Assembly: GCA_029339505.1 (NCBI GenBank) | Contig: JAQISU010000189.1 | Coordinates: 1,742,501 to 1,806,500, forward strand | Direction: 5' to 3' | DNA from: Unio delphinus | Lineage: Eukaryota > Mollusca > Bivalvia > Unionida > Unionidae | DNA length: 64,000 nucleotides | In this document: piece after piece, positions 1-16,565 of the stretch | Layout of the letters: each line of letters starts with the position of its first letter | Numbering within the stretch: the stretch's first letter is position 1 | The notes under the pieces: model-generated | Told to the model about the DNA's origin: nothing | The model's input: the letters and a program-made list of their open reading frames with translations, nothing else | The model's database searches: none | Position numbers and translations under genes: made by a program

Positions 1-36
<36 letters not shown>

Positions 37-57
37 ATATATCTATATATCTATATA

Positions 58-120
<63 letters not shown>
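1..120. repeat. (AT)n microsatellite
   Basis: Almost pure AT dinucleotides with four short atct interruptions between 35 and 62. The window starts inside the tract, so its true length is unknown. Confidence 0.95.
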
Positions 121-122
<2 letters not shown>

Positions 123-772
123 GGTATTTAGACAGGAAACGTTAATTTGTTTTATAACCTACTAAACGTTGTTCTCAAACAATTGTTTCAAGAATAAGTT
201 ACCTCTTCAGCTAATCACACCAACCACCCTTTTCGTAAGCTGACTTCAGTTTCAATTGTATTTATTCACTGGTCATTAAAACAAATTTTCATCAAAGGTC
301 GGTTTGAGATGACCTTACATGTAGCCATAAATCAAACGTTTTACATTTTTTTAACATTATTTCACCTTTTATGACTACCAATTCACACGTGAGTGAGATT
401 TTGAAGGGACATAATGTGACCAAGAAAACAATCGAACGGTGAGTCAAATATCTTCAGGAATAAAACTGATTTCCATACGTCAGTTTCAATGCGGATTCTT
501 TTTATTGCCAAGGCCAACAAGTGATGTTTTTGTCATTGCAAATACAACTTTTACAGGCTTATACAATCAAAAGTCGCATGGCATCATGGGAAATCTTGTA
601 TTTTCACACGTGTACATAAAATGATAAATTTCTCACATGTCAACAAAAAGGACTAAAAACAAGATGAAGAATATTTCATTAACACTTTTCTATATTTCAC
701 CATTAAGTATATAATGACCGGTAAACACTGGTCGAAGAAATGCATATTCCAAGCAACGCAGAAACACTTCAT
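121..772. other. Non-coding stretch, no gene seen
   Basis: AT-rich sequence. The one 61-codon frame (439-624) has no recognisable domain. A short motif at about 570-592 (gtcgcatggcatcatgggaa) recurs nearly unchanged at about 8610-8629, which suggests a common dispersed repeat. Confidence 0.5.
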
Positions 773-1130
773 TTGCACAGGGGGTGCTCACCAGGTAGTA
801 TGCACTTTTGCAAAAGTGACCTAAGTATGGTGAAGTAGACTGCATTTAAAACATGCACAGTGGAGCGAATGTTGGTATACATATATGCTACGTTAATGTA
901 ATAAGGCTGACATTTCTTTGTTTTTCAAACTGTACTTGATCTAAGCACACTACTAACTAAAATGACTGCTCCCTTGTGCTGAAAAAAAAAATCAGCCTCA
1001 ATTAGTATAAAGTACACTATCCTAAGCAGCTGTTAAAATAGGGAAAATTAATTTTGCCAGACTAGACAATACCAGCTTCTGAAAGAGCAATGAATGAATT
1101 ACCAAATATATTAAATGTATTTTTTTTTTA
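773..1130 (+). repeat. Dispersed repeat R1, copy 1
   Basis: The stretch running from the ggtgctcaccag motif through atgctacgttaatgtaataaggctgacatttc to the agcaatgaatgaatta motif aligns over about 350 bp with 49,937-50,290 on the same strand. Its middle third aligns with the reverse complement of 10,215-10,400. No coding potential or tRNA-like head was found. It is an interspersed repeat of unknown class. Confidence 0.75.
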
Positions 1131-1983
1131 AAAAAAAGTTATTGGCTCTTTTATACAATTTACCTCTCAAGTTTGATATCAAAATGACCCAGTGGAGCTA
1201 GCACTTCTTTGAAAGCTGCACATCTGGAGCTCAGGCCTACTCTATTACCCCTATCACACCCGTCAATCATACACCTAAATAAAGGCAATTATAGGTCCTT
1301 TGAACTATATCTAATATATACAAGGTCTTTTGTTAAATAGCCAGTATAACCAATGAGAAAAGCCGGAGAAATTCGTTTTCTTTAAAATTCGCCCTATGCG
1401 AAATACGAAACATTATAGTGCCACCATTTGTGAAGAACTGCCCTGACCTCCATTTGAGATGTCAGGACCAAGTTTATGCAATTAAGCAGTGTTATATACG
1501 TATAAAGTCAATGGTTAAGACCAACAAATTAAACGGTTAAAGCATTTATCCGATATGCCTTTATCCGATATTGATTACTAATCATATTAATGAAGTAAAA
1601 ACGTGACCATACTATCGCAATTGCATTTAAGCGATCTATGCAATTAAGCGATATACATTTCAGTGAAGCATACCGTACATTTCAACCTAGATGACGCAGC
1701 CGTCTAAATTCATCTCGAATACTTTTTAACGATTTCATTATCTTAAATGTTTTACTCTCTGCTTATTTGATGATATAATTGGCTGGATTATTTTCAGAAT
1801 CAAGATTGCTTTCGTTTCCGATTCTTTAAATGTCACAAATGCAATTCTTGCAAAAGTTAACATTTACAGCATCAATGATGGCAAAATTAAAGTCACGTAT
1901 CGAATATCCCTAGAGGCATATATTTGATCAAGATAACTAATATTCTGGATAAATGACAATACTTCACATAAATGATTTGATTC
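1131..1983. other. Non-coding stretch, no gene seen
   Basis: AT-rich sequence without a supportable gene, repeat or RNA. Confidence 0.5.
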
Positions 1984-2505
1984 AATAGGAAATTCCATCG
2001 GTCTATATGCATGAAAGTCAAAGGGGACATCCATAGGTCTGTATTCCTTAAAGTCTCTATGGAATTCCATATGTCTCTATGCATGAAAGTCAAATGGGAA
2101 TTCCATTGGTCTGTGTGCATGAAAGTCAATAGGGAATTCCATCGGTCTGTCTGCATGAAAGTCAATAGGGAATTCCATAGGTCTCTATGCCTGAAAGTCA
2201 AAAGGTAATTCCATTGGTCTGTCTGTATGAAAGTAAATAGGGAATTCCATCGGTCTGTATGGATGAAAGTCAATAGGGAATTACATCGGTCTGTCTGTAT
2301 GAAAGTCAATAGGGAATTCCATAGGTCTCTATGCCTGAAAGTCAAAAGGGAATTCCATTGGTCTGTCTGTATGAAAGTCAATAGGGAATTCCATCGGTCT
2401 GTATGGATGAAAGTCAATAGGGAATTCCATCGGTCTGTATGGATGAAAGTCAATACGGGATTCCATCGGTCTGTATGCATAAAAGTCAATACGGAATATA
2501 TATTC
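1984..2505. repeat. 36-bp minisatellite, about 14 copies
   Basis: A 36-bp unit built around gtcaatagggaattccatcggtctgt is repeated head to tail with point variation. Since 36 is a multiple of three and few copies hold stops, both strands stay open: the plus strand gives a 12-residue repeat (MKV..EFHRSV.) and the minus strand another (..TDRWNSLLTF). I regard both as passive consequences of the array, as no other domain is attached. Confidence 0.93.
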
Positions 2506-2765
2506 ATGCAATATTTCCCAAGAGCTGTTGCCGTACCAACACAGGCTGATCTGGGTAGAATCCGAACTTTCAACATTTGAATCGTGCCCCTCCACCCCAC
2601 CCCCTCCACCCCAGTTCAGCACTTGTCGGCTGCCGTGATCTATCGAGCATAGGTGTGACTTTTACAATAATTTAAATAAAATATTGTGAACACCCAATCC
2701 AACCATAATAAAACACCTACCACCGTGACTGCCACAACGTACTTATTTTGGAAAACTGAGCAAAC

Positions 2766-2792
2766 ATCTCTCTCTCTCTCTGTGTCTCTCTG

Positions 2793-2862
<70 letters not shown>
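2766..2862. repeat. (TC)n microsatellite
   Basis: Polypyrimidine CT repeats with a few TG interruptions in the first half, then pure (CT)n. It accounts for the open frames that give Ser/Leu and Arg/Glu runs. Confidence 0.95.
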
Positions 2863-5279
<2,417 letters not shown>

Positions 5280-5353
5280 TAACATAATATACAGTAATTA
5301 ATGTAAGATAATATGTAGTAATTAATGTAAGATAATATGCAGTAATTAATGTA

Positions 5354-5414
<61 letters not shown>

Positions 5415-5885
5415 CAATTAATGTAAGATAATATAGAGTAATTAATGTAAGATATATACATTAATAAATGTAAGTTATTATGCAGCAATGCAGCAATTAA
5501 TGTAAGATATATACTGTAATTAATGTAAGATATATACATTAATTAATGTAACATGATATACAGTAATTAATGTACGATATATGCAGCAATTAATGTAAGA
5601 TAATATACGGTAATTAATGTAAGATATATACATTAATTACTATAAGATGATAATTACCAGTAATTAATATAAGATATATGCAGTAATTAATGTAACATGA
5701 TATACAGTAATTAATGTAACATAATATACAGTATATAATGTAAGATATATGCAGTAATAATGTAAGATAATATACGGTAATTAATGTAAGATATATACAT
5801 TAATTAATGTAAGATATATACAGTAATTAATGTAACATCATATACAGTAATTAATATAGCATAATATACAGTAATTAATGTACTA
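5280..5885. repeat. 24-25-bp AT-rich satellite with embedded (AT)n
   Basis: Units of the form cagtaattaatgtaagatat repeat with variation over 600 bp. An (AT)n tract at 5358-5412 sits inside and seems to have grown from the ATATAT part of one unit. There is no coding content. Confidence 0.9.
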
Positions 5886-6913
5886 TACAGTTGGACACAA
5901 TCTATATAGAAGAGTATATAGGAAATATATTTTTATAGTAAATGTTCTAACATTTTATAGAATTGTGGGACTTCTTTATAACGATGTGTCACTACTGTCC
6001 TTATTGGTACCAAATCGGGGGAAATCCATTTTGTTGCCTTCAAATATATATTATCAAAAACTTGAGTTGGTTTAGCATATATTCTCTCTTTTTGGAAAGG
6101 CCTCCATTCTTGTACGAAGCATACTTACCAACTTTGACAAACCTGAACACAGAATATTAATACAAAATATTAACCGATGCTAACTAAGACGAGGACTCAA
6201 CCGAAACGATGACAAGTTCGTCTTTTTATCTGCTTACTCTGGCAAGAAAGCAAAAAGTGAAATATATGTGAAAAGATTTGATGGAAGTAGATGGGTGTCA
6301 TTATTAATATTTATGACGAATGAGTTCGCGAAGGTTGGTGTACTCTAATCATGGATTTCAGAAATCTACATGTGTGGCCTGGTATATAGTCCTTTGAAAG
6401 GGGATAATGGCCGTTCTATCTATTATATAGATGCAGCGACCTTTCAAGACTTTAATGTATGTATAGCATGTAGCTTCAGGTTTACGCAAAACTTATACAT
6501 ACGGATCAGAACCGTATTTCTGGTGGATTTAATTACTGGGTTTATTGCATTTTTATTATTCAAAGACAAAACGATGCCATAAATACGATAATTTACATAA
6601 CTGCTTCTGACTGCATCAGTGCCAGCGATGAGATAAAGAAAAAAAAAATCATCGATATATTCATCCCAAAAAAATTACAACCTGCAACCATATTTAAGTG
6701 TCCCATTAACAAAGCATACGAGAATAACAAATGAATTAACGCTGATTGCCTAATCCATTCAGACGTTATCAAAACATGCAATCAATGCGGATAAATATCA
6801 GATTCCTGAAACACTAACATGAGCCTGGTGAAACACTTGTAAAAGAAAATGTTCAGTTTGGATTTATTCATCATGTTGTAAATTAAACTTTGTTCATCGA
6901 AGCTCATCGGTTT
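5886..6913. other. Non-coding stretch, no gene seen
   Basis: Frames up to 70 codons (for example 6370-6582) carry no motif that I recognise. Confidence 0.45.
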
Positions 6914-7099
6914 AGTAGTTGTTTTACGACACATCAACATGTAAAAGGCTATATCCTGCCCTGGTAATTAGAGCAAAGTCACTTGCCAGGGACACACCAC
7001 AGTTGCTGACTTGTCCTGATTTGGCCAGGATTCAAAACAGCACCCTACTGGTTGCGAAATCGGCGCGCTAACCACGGAGTCACTTTAATCACCACGGTA
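6914..7099 (-). mobile_element. tRNA-derived SINE, family C (minus)
   Basis: Read on the minus strand, the element begins near 7099 with a tRNA-like head: an A-box-like tggttagcgcg near 7056-7066 and a B-box-like ttgaatcctgg near 7020-7030. A non-coding body follows, ending near 6914. The right edge abuts a second SINE (7111-7352). Class assignment rests on the two pol III box-like motifs only. Confidence 0.55.
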
Positions 7100-7110
7100 G
7101 CCACGAACAG

Positions 7111-7352
7111 TTGTTGTTGTTGTTGTAGGGTTTAACGCCATTTATCAGCACACGATAGGCTATACATGGAGGCCAATGTTATTGGTGGAGGAAGGACCGG
7201 GAAAACCCGCGGAAAGAACCACCGACCCACGTGAAGCTACTTGCATGCTTTCTCACATAATTACATTAGCCGAATCTTAGACTCGAACCCACGCAGACAG
7301 GCAGTGATCCGTAACGGAAAGCGCTTTAGACCACTCGGCCACTAGGGGCCCC
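7111..7352 (-). mobile_element. tRNA-derived SINE, family B (minus), complete
   Basis: The minus strand reads ggggcccctagtggccgag at the 5' end (A box tggccgagtgg), then a B box (gggttcgagtc). The body holds the family-specific tatagcctatcgtg and ggcgttaaac segments, and the element ends in a (CAA)n tail. Other copies are at 30,488-30,566 (partial), 52,261-52,525 and 62,672-62,872. Near-identical 12-mers flank it (tagccacgaaca at 7098-7109, tagccatgagca at 7353-7364; two mismatches), the expected target-site duplication. It landed at the 5' edge of the family-C SINE. Movement would need LINE reverse transcriptase in trans. Confidence 0.85.
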
Positions 7353-7364
7353 TAGCCATGAGCA

Positions 7365-8038
7365 ACTAATATATAAACGAACGCTCGGATGAAAGTTTTA
7401 ATTATGTCTAATATAGACCTTTGAGAGACATGTGTCTCGCATAAATCAATAAGTCTACTATATAGAACTTGAATAAAAGAAGTTCCATTGAATAGCTCGA
7501 GAAACATTCAAACATCTTACGAATTTTATATGAAAATGTTTGATCTGTGTATGTGCGATACTTTCAAAAACGTTCTTAAGGTCACATATTTCAAGCAGTC
7601 ACGTGTCTTATAATTTTGTCTTAGTCCCTTAAACCATATTATTGAACTACAATTACGTAGCAATCACTCTTAGAACACGGTTTTCAATACTTCCCTTTGG
7701 TGGCCACGTAAGACAGATTTGACTCTACGTGAATTATCCAGTACAACGTATCCTCAAGGACATTTGGATACGTGTTCGTGATACATCTTTCATCACTGAC
7801 ACTTTACCAATGCTAAATTTGCGGACGTATCAGTCAATTTTTTTGTTATGCAATTAAATAAAACCACTTTTACTTAACATAATTTCCACTTAATGATGTA
7901 TCAGTACCAATTGTCCTGACTGAAAAAATCTCCTATTTTTGGAGATGCATTATTTGGTCTCTGAAGAAACTTAGGTAAAATGCTTGTTCGAACGGCTTTA
8001 ATAGTGGATCGAATTGTCTTTCTAAAACTGAGTTGGTT
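7365..8038. other. Non-coding stretch, no gene seen
   Basis: No supportable feature. Confidence 0.5.
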
Positions 8039-8220
8039 GGTTGCATTTTAACGGCGCTTTCGACACGATATTGGCTAAATCATGATGAGGAAATTGTAGC
8101 TAAGATATCTTCACAAAAACAGAGAGGCAGATGGCCCTGGCTCGCATGGGCAGGGATTGAACCCGCGACCATGAGTTACGAATCCTCGTCTGTACAAACT
8201 AAGCTAATGGAGTTCCGATA
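8039..8220 (-). mobile_element. tRNA-derived SINE, family D (minus)
   Basis: On the minus strand a head with A-box-like ttagcttagtttg (about 8200) and B box gggttcaatccctg (8152-8165) precedes a body ending in the tttaacggcgc-type segment at 8046-8056. That segment also appears at 37,928-37,938. The 62-codon plus frame through it is spurious. Confidence 0.6.
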
Positions 8221-9261
8221 GAGATTGTTTCGATCGTGCAATGGTCGATGACCGAAGGGCTAAAGGAAAAGGCAAATTGCTTATAAATGATGCATCGTAA
8301 CTTTATATGCCACCCAGATTTAATCAGTGACATGGTTGCTTCCAATTGTCTATGAATAACGAATGCGCCTTAATCCAGATATTGCATCAACATGGGAATC
8401 CGAGTTTAAAAATGTCGTGTCCTCGGAAATATTGAACTTATCTCAATACTCTCTTATTTTTTCAGTTTTGGATCACGTGGATCTTTCATGATGTTTTGTC
8501 TGGAGCTATCGATCAAACGAAGTCGTAGGAATACGTGCATATTTTAACAGTGAGCACAATCTGTCTCCCTCGCTGCTTTTGTATCGGACTCGCTACCGGT
8601 GTTCAAGCGTCGCATGGCATGATGGGAAATAATAATGTTTATTCTACCTCCCACCATTGACATAGGATGATGTGTACTCAATTATCAGAAAGTATCGTAA
8701 TTAATACACGCGATGCGTGAATATTCAATTTCAACCTTCAGTAATCACGGAAACATTATACGAACAGAAATTGAAAAATGATACGATGTGCTCTTACGAA
8801 ATGAATTCCTCAACCATCTGTTCCAGTTCTTCTTGGAAACTAAAACGTCGACTGTGATAACTTTTACAAATGTACAATTTAAAGAGTTGTTTTCTTTCTC
8901 GGTACCTGGGATTGCAAATCTTCAACGACAGCTGGGTGAATGGATGATACTGAAATTAGGTTTCATCAAAACTTTAGGATAAATACCAAGAAAATAGATC
9001 AGTAATGATACTCCACGAAAACAATCTTGCCAACAATTGAAAAAACAAATATTGCCAGAGCCAGCTTATTTATAAAAGTCTGCGTTTATTTTAAGGCAAA
9101 TGTAAGGATTGTACCACAGTAATGATGCTGAATAGAAATAAATTGCATATTCAGCATCACTGGCTGATCTTTGTATGTCTGATCTTTGATACAAATCAAA
9201 ATTATAATGCAACTTCCAAGTGGCTGTTATCCTAACTGGACTGATTGAACCACTAAAGCCA
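8221..9261. other. Non-coding stretch, no gene seen
   Basis: Unique-looking sequence. A 64-codon frame at 8788-8982 has no recognisable features. Confidence 0.45.
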
Positions 9262-9294
9262 TATATATATATATATATATACATACACACATAG

Positions 9295-9379
<85 letters not shown>

Positions 9380-9462
9380 TAGATACATATATATATATAC
9401 ACATATATACACACATATATATATATATATATATATTCACACACAAAGACACACACACACAC
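9262..9462. repeat. Compound (AT)n/(AC)n microsatellite
   Basis: Alternating TA and CA tracts, self-complementary in large part. The minus-strand Tyr/Ile/Cys/Val frames derive from it. Confidence 0.95.
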
Positions 9463-9949
9463 TTGATATCTGGATATAGCATCACGCTCTGGATTACAAA
9501 GGCGTGATGTTATCTGTCACTATTATTTTTTTTATTAAAATTTGTCCTATATTAAATTACATAACCTTAACCTAAAGTATAACAAGTACCTAGGTACTGT
9601 AAATTAATAGTTTTATTTGTGTCAGAGTTCAAAAATAATTAATGTGATTATGTCGGAAGTAAGTATTGATATTTTACAGGTTTCATCTCCTTTATTATCG
9701 TCAGGTTTTGAAACGCTATACATTACACAAAAGATAACAATCCATAGTACATGACCACAGGAGTAATGAGCGAGGGGGTATATACACAGTGTTATAAATT
9801 ACAGTATACAGTTTCACAAATACGTTGTTGAAATCATTTCGAAAGGACATCCATAATATTACAAATAGGAAAAGGGATTAACCTATTTCATACGCTGCGA
9901 AATGTAATGTTAATAAATGAATTTGTTTCCTTGACGTGTCAGAAATACT

Positions 9950-10038
9950 ATGTATGTATGTATGTATGTATGTATGTATGTATGTATGTATGTATGTATG
10001 TATGTATGTATGTATGTATGTATGTATGTATGTATGTA
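9950..10038. repeat. (TATG)n tetranucleotide repeat
   Basis: About 22 perfect copies of tatg/gtat. It explains the (Met-Tyr-Val-Cys)n frame. Confidence 0.97.
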
Positions 10039-10204
10039 CGTATTATTGCACTTTCACTTTATATAACTGAAAAAGTGTTAAAGCTACGTCAAAACTCCTA
10101 ATCAGACAAACAAACAAGCACTTTCAGAAGTTGATATTTTCTAGTTGGGCAAAATTCATTTTCTCTATTTTAATTGGTGCTAAAGATAGTATACTGAGAC
10201 TAGT

Positions 10205-10405
10205 TCAGGTTCATGTTTTAGTTACCAGTGTGCTTGGATACACAGTTCCATAAGTACAATATCTAAAGAAATGTCAGCCACATTACGTCAAAGTAGCATA
10301 GAGATATGTCAACATTCTCTCCACTGTGCATGTTTCAAATGCAAACAACTTCACCTTATATACGCCACTCTCTCAAAAGTACATAATAAATGGTGAGCGT
10401 CCCCC
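10205..10405 (-). repeat. Dispersed repeat R1, copy 2 (minus)
   Basis: The reverse complement of 10,205-10,405 aligns with the core of 773-1130 and 49,937-50,290, including tggctgacatttctttaga and a ctctatgctactttga segment. Both ends are truncated relative to the plus-strand copies. Confidence 0.75.
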
Positions 10406-11715
<1,310 letters not shown>

Positions 11716-12996
11716 CAAGAGAGAACAGTGTGGAACAGGTGGGACGCGTGCGCAACAAATTGGAATATTGTGCATTCTGATATGTGTAAATTAAAACTTG
11801 CAGGAGATGTCATGGAAAATTATGGAGACTTTAGTCTAGAGTAATTGCTCCAGGTCACCAAGATATGCAAAGACTCCTCACAGAAGTCCCATACGGCCGA
11901 ATACTCTGTTTAATGAGTACTCTGTTTAATGAGTACTCTGTTTAATGCACTGAGTGCTAGTACCCTATGGTCTAGGTGTCTTCGTTTATTTATTACTTTT
12001 GCTATACTTTGTTTCCATGGTAACATAAATATATTAAATACAAACAGAAAATAAGTATAAAGGGGCATCTACATGATTGACAAGTGTAATATATCTTTAG
12101 TATTCGCACACATTCTCGTTTGTTTGTAACCACCTACTGATTACAAGAAAAACACAGACAAAAAAAACAGTATAAAAATATATCAATGGATAATAATTAG
12201 TCCTTTTTTCCATCAATTCATAATTTCTAACATGATTGTCGCCATGGATACATAAACACGGTCAACTTCTTTTCGTTTCGAATGGGAGCTTCTTTGGCAA
12301 CACGGTCGACTTTTTTGTTATGCCGACTCTATGCTTACAAGCAAACATGTGATGCTGTTCTCAATAATTCCTTAAATTTTTGGATTTACATCTCTTTGAG
12401 ACCATTAATACAAGAGTTCCTCCATTTTTGTGTTCTCGTTTTATTTTAGAAATATTGAAACTAGATATTTCAAATATTTGATACAGACAACACAGTTTTT
12501 ACTGTAGGTGATTATTCTCGAAGCCTTAAAAGGACAGTGAGAAATATGTCTGCTTGTTTTCGCCAAGAGCCTATGTTTGACTTAAACGCAAAAGGTTGAC
12601 ACTGTTTGGTATTGAAAATAGGCGTGGGGTGAGTTTCCAAACAAACTGGAAAGAGTGTCATTACTATAATTAATACATACGTGAACTATTTGAGAGTTAC
12701 GCTAATAGCTATGTACTGGAGCAAATGTCCTAATTAGGCATATTTCTAGTAATGCTAGAAAATCAACATGTTTTTTTTTTAATAAAAAGAATTGTTTTAA
12801 GTTTGTTGTTGCACACAATCTTACTGATCAGCATAACGTCGGTTTTTCTGCATAAAACATTAAACATTATGTTGCTTACTTCAGCATTTATAAAGGCCCT
12901 GGCTGTTAGTCGTACGAGTATTAGTTCATCAATTTGGAATAAAGAAACGGGCTACATTAAATTTATATATATACACTTTACGAAATTCATTAATGT
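11716..12996. other. Non-coding stretch, no gene seen
   Basis: Includes three tandem copies of a 17-bp unit (gtactctgtttaatgag) at 11,901-11,947. Nothing else was recognised. Confidence 0.5.
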
Positions 12997-12997
12997 A

Positions 12998-13054
<57 letters not shown>

Positions 13055-13145
13055 CATTAATTAATTTGCATCATACATATTAAAAGTAAAAATAAAACTG
13101 TTTATCTCTATTTATTCATAAATTATATATATATATATATATATT
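12997..13145. repeat. (AT)n microsatellites
   Basis: Two TA tracts (about 12,998-13,053 and 13,124-13,143) separated by AT-rich DNA. Confidence 0.9.
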
Positions 13146-15782
13146 CTAATTAGAGTACTGTTATTTTCTATACTACTACTATGAAAATTACTTGACCAGA
13201 CAAAATTGACTTTTCCAAAACTGTAAAAACATTACTGAACCACGCAAAAATTTCATTAGTGAAAGTTTTTTGTTTTTTTTAATGACTGATAATGTAGGAT
13301 ATGAAGACAATTAAAGAACGAATCAACTGCGAGGTGAACACATAACAAATTCAAATTCTGAACATAGCACAAATAAGGACAGAGCAATATTGTGACAAAG
13401 TCAATAGTTTTAGAATATCTATATTAGCATTTGATTACTTGATCATAAAAGCGAAAATATTGGTTTGGAGCTAAAATTTGTACTTCTTTAAACGGGTGCT
13501 GTAGAAAATGCGTGTTTTAAGATAGTCGGGTTCAAAAATCGTACTTGATACAATATAACATGTTGATTTCTTGATTTCGAACACCAAAGAAGATAGTGTT
13601 TAAGAAATGATTTAGATTTACATATTTAACATTGAAACAGGAGATGTCAACCCTGATAGCATGATAACTAAAACCTTGCAGAGAGAAGATTAAATAAGTT
13701 ATGTATTTGTTGTGAGTAAATATACATATATGTATTTGGCTACAGTGGCAGTACAGTCTGAAGATTTGGTAAATTGTACGGTGTTAATCAGCAACGGTTG
13801 AACAAACACAGAGGTGGAATTTATTAAAATCACATTATTTTTATTTAAAACAACACATGGTAGGTCAAAGTAACTGTTTTAAGATTTAACCATGTTAAAT
13901 GCCAAATTAAACATAAATCTGAAATCATGTATGAGCTTGAAACGATGTTAGAAACGCTGCAGTTGCTAAATTTTTAAATTTCGCTGTAAGCTTGCCGAGA
14001 AAAAAAAACAGTAAAATGTTATTTAGGTGAATTTTGCAGCTTTTTAAAATGACGTGCCTCTACAATGCAAAGAACCAACCACAGAGTCCTTAATAGACCA
14101 AGGCAACGAGAAAGTTTTAAGACATCTTTCCTTAGATCTTTAAAGTAGTATTCAGTTACATTTAAATTTTAACACAAAAGGAAAGAAAATAAATTCAAAG
14201 ACTTGTGAATCTAACAGTCTACCTACACATGACGTAGGCTAGCGAGATTAATATGTTCATATTATTGGGGTCTATATCATTTACAGGAATAGGAGTGATA
14301 AGTGGCAAGCAGACATCCGTAGCATGCATGCATATGTGTAAACATTAAAAGAAAACGAAGACAGGTTTTGACAGTGATGCATATTTTCTCAAAATGAGAA
14401 TGGGCTAAAACGAAGGTGGCATGTACAATGGTTTGAAATATATCCTCCAGGAACAAAAACAGGCAAGATACATGGATGAAGGGAAAGACGTTTGCAACAA
14501 GAACATTATTGATGTGTTGATTAAAAGAGGATATTAAAAATGTATAACTTGGAAGCAAGCGATAAAGGGATAAGCTAACAATCGTCATATATCAATAGAC
14601 ATGGTTCCATATGTAAGTGAACAAGGAGAAAAATAGATGAAAGATATGGATTAACCCATTCGGTTATACATTTTAAACGCATAATTATGGATTGAATTTG
14701 CAAATAAAATACTAAATAATATTTTCAAAGCGCTGCTTTCTAATTTCAGAAAGTCATTGTAGACGATCCCGTAGATTAAGAACCGGACGTCTGGACAGGG
14801 TACTGAAATATAGCTATTACCTAGCTGGAGGGTGGTGATGACAACAGCTGGAGGGTGGGGATGACAACAGCTGGTTGTGGGATTTCCAACCCGCATTTAT
14901 CGGATAAAAATCTGCTAAAATTAGTAAATCTGTATGCAAATTATACTTTTATTTCCACAATAGGAAATATTTAGGAAAATGCAAAATTCCGTTATATGCC
15001 GATGCACTGAAAGTAAATAACATGATCATTTATCTGAGTCGGTTTCATTAATATGTAACAATTTGAAAATTGCACCATAGCAGGTATTGTGATGTCTTAA
15101 AGGAAATATTAATACTTCGTAACTGTTCAACAATGTTTTTGTTTTGTATTGTGCCTGTTGTGGTGTTTGTTGTTAATACTGTAACCTCAAGGGGTCTGGA
15201 AAATTATTCCGGGGTTTAAGCTATTATTTTCAGACCCTGAAGCTAGAAGGGTTCGTCTGACTCGAACATTAGAGATAAAACAACAATATAGAAAGATTAA
15301 AAATTCAGGACATATTTATTCAATTATTTCTCATTTGTTAGACAAATTACATTATTTTACCAGATTACATATTCAAATTTTACGTCGTGAAATACATCAG
15401 TAAATAGAACCATAGCGGACATATCTCGATTATCTAAAAACACTTCATACATTACTAAAACCAAGCCTGAGTGTTAAAAAATATTTAGTGGGAATCTTAT
15501 GTTCTTTTAAATATATAAGATCTGAATTTCAGAATCCTACTTTGGGTTCTGAAATTTGGGTGTAGAAATTTCGTCTGCTTATGAGAACTTGTATTTTAAA
15601 ATCTGAGTTCCAAATTACGTTTCTAAATTTCATACAATAAATCTTTTCTCTTTAAACAATTACCTCTCTCATTTTTCTCCCTTGATTTATTAATCCTTAT
15701 TCTGGCTATCAAATTTCACCAGTCCTTTTTCGACCTGTCTTCTGTCTTTTCCTTTCTACTCCTATCTGCCCTAACCCTATCT
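13146..15782. other. Non-coding stretch, no gene seen
   Basis: Minus-strand frames of 103 and 81 codons (14,277-14,588; 14,651-14,896) show no domain. A 25-bp unit (agctggagggtggggatgacaac) is repeated twice and a bit at 14,823-14,874. Confidence 0.45.
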
Positions 15783-16010
15783 GGTACCGATTTGGCTGAC
15801 TGAAATGGGTGTTTTTGAGTTGCCACCGCCCTCTAGGGGCATATGGGCAACTTTTATAGCCACCATATCGGTGGCCATTTAAGGTCCTTTGGGGAGGGTC
15901 GCTACTCCCCCCCCCCCGCCTCAGGATTTACAGTGCTTAAATGTACTATATTTTAAATAGGGCGTTCTCCCGAATTACTAAAAAGTAACTATCGGGAGAA
16001 ATGAAAGCCC
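15783..16010 (+). other. Folded RNA leader of copy 1
   Basis: Direct reading gives nested and consecutive helices. Stem A is 15,818-15,824 with 15,846-15,852 (7 bp). It encloses stem B at 15,828-15,840 (triloop cta). Stem C is 15,859-15,864 with 15,870-15,875 (6 bp, 5-nt loop). A GC-rich hairpin lies at 15,891-15,910. Stem F is 15,960-15,963 with 16,007-16,010 (GGGC/GCCC). It encloses stem E, 15,965-15,972 with 15,993-16,000 (8 bp), which in turn encloses an inner 5-bp TTACT/AGTAA hairpin. The same architecture recurs at 17,167 with different paired bases. Confidence 0.75.
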
Positions 16011-16565
16011 ATAGGGTGGGTAGAAATAGTACCTACACACACCCACCCCTATCGATATCAACCAATCAGAAGCAGAGTTATTGGTAGCGGGGGAAAATGC
16101 TTTCTCATTTCGCTAGTAATTTTGGTGAGTCGGAAGCAGAAAAGGCGGAAAGGGCCCAGGTCCAGGGGGAGCCACGACACAGCAGCACACACCAGAGCAC
16201 GCAAACAGCAAGACAGCACAGCAGGACGCAGTCCACACCTGAAACGACAAGGTCATACTAAAGGTCAAATTCAGTCCAGTTGTACTAATGGACAAATTAA
16301 CATCCAATAATGTGTTAGCCACCTGTGCAATTATTCAAATATTAAAGTTGAAGAATTGTTATTTAAAGTCCTATCATTCAAATAAAACTAGTACATAAGC
16401 GTACATATAATAAGTCCCTAACAAATTTAAAAAATTAAAAATGTCTAAGCGACATATAATAGTGTAGTCAATGGTAGGTAGTTTTGGTCTTGAATTTTGT
16501 TGGAGGCGGTACCAATAAGGTCAAATTAGCTTTTTAGGGCCACGGAAAGTTGTTCAAAGAGGGGT
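15783..16565 (+). mobile_element. Retroelement 5' region, copy 1
   Basis: This copy starts with ggtaccgatttgg, continues through a folded leader (15,783-16,010), then a short open frame from an ATG at 16,098 (Glu/Ala- and Gln/Thr/Ser-rich, stop near 16,262). It ends in a tail that aligns with copy 2 (shared ccacctgtgcaatt near 16,320, and tgaattttgttgg near 16,494). An ordered leader, a small basic/acidic ORF and a truncated downstream part suit a 5' fragment of a non-LTR retrotransposon (leader plus start of ORF1). No reverse transcriptase is attached, so the class is inferred. It could instead be a non-autonomous structured-RNA repeat. Confidence 0.55.
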
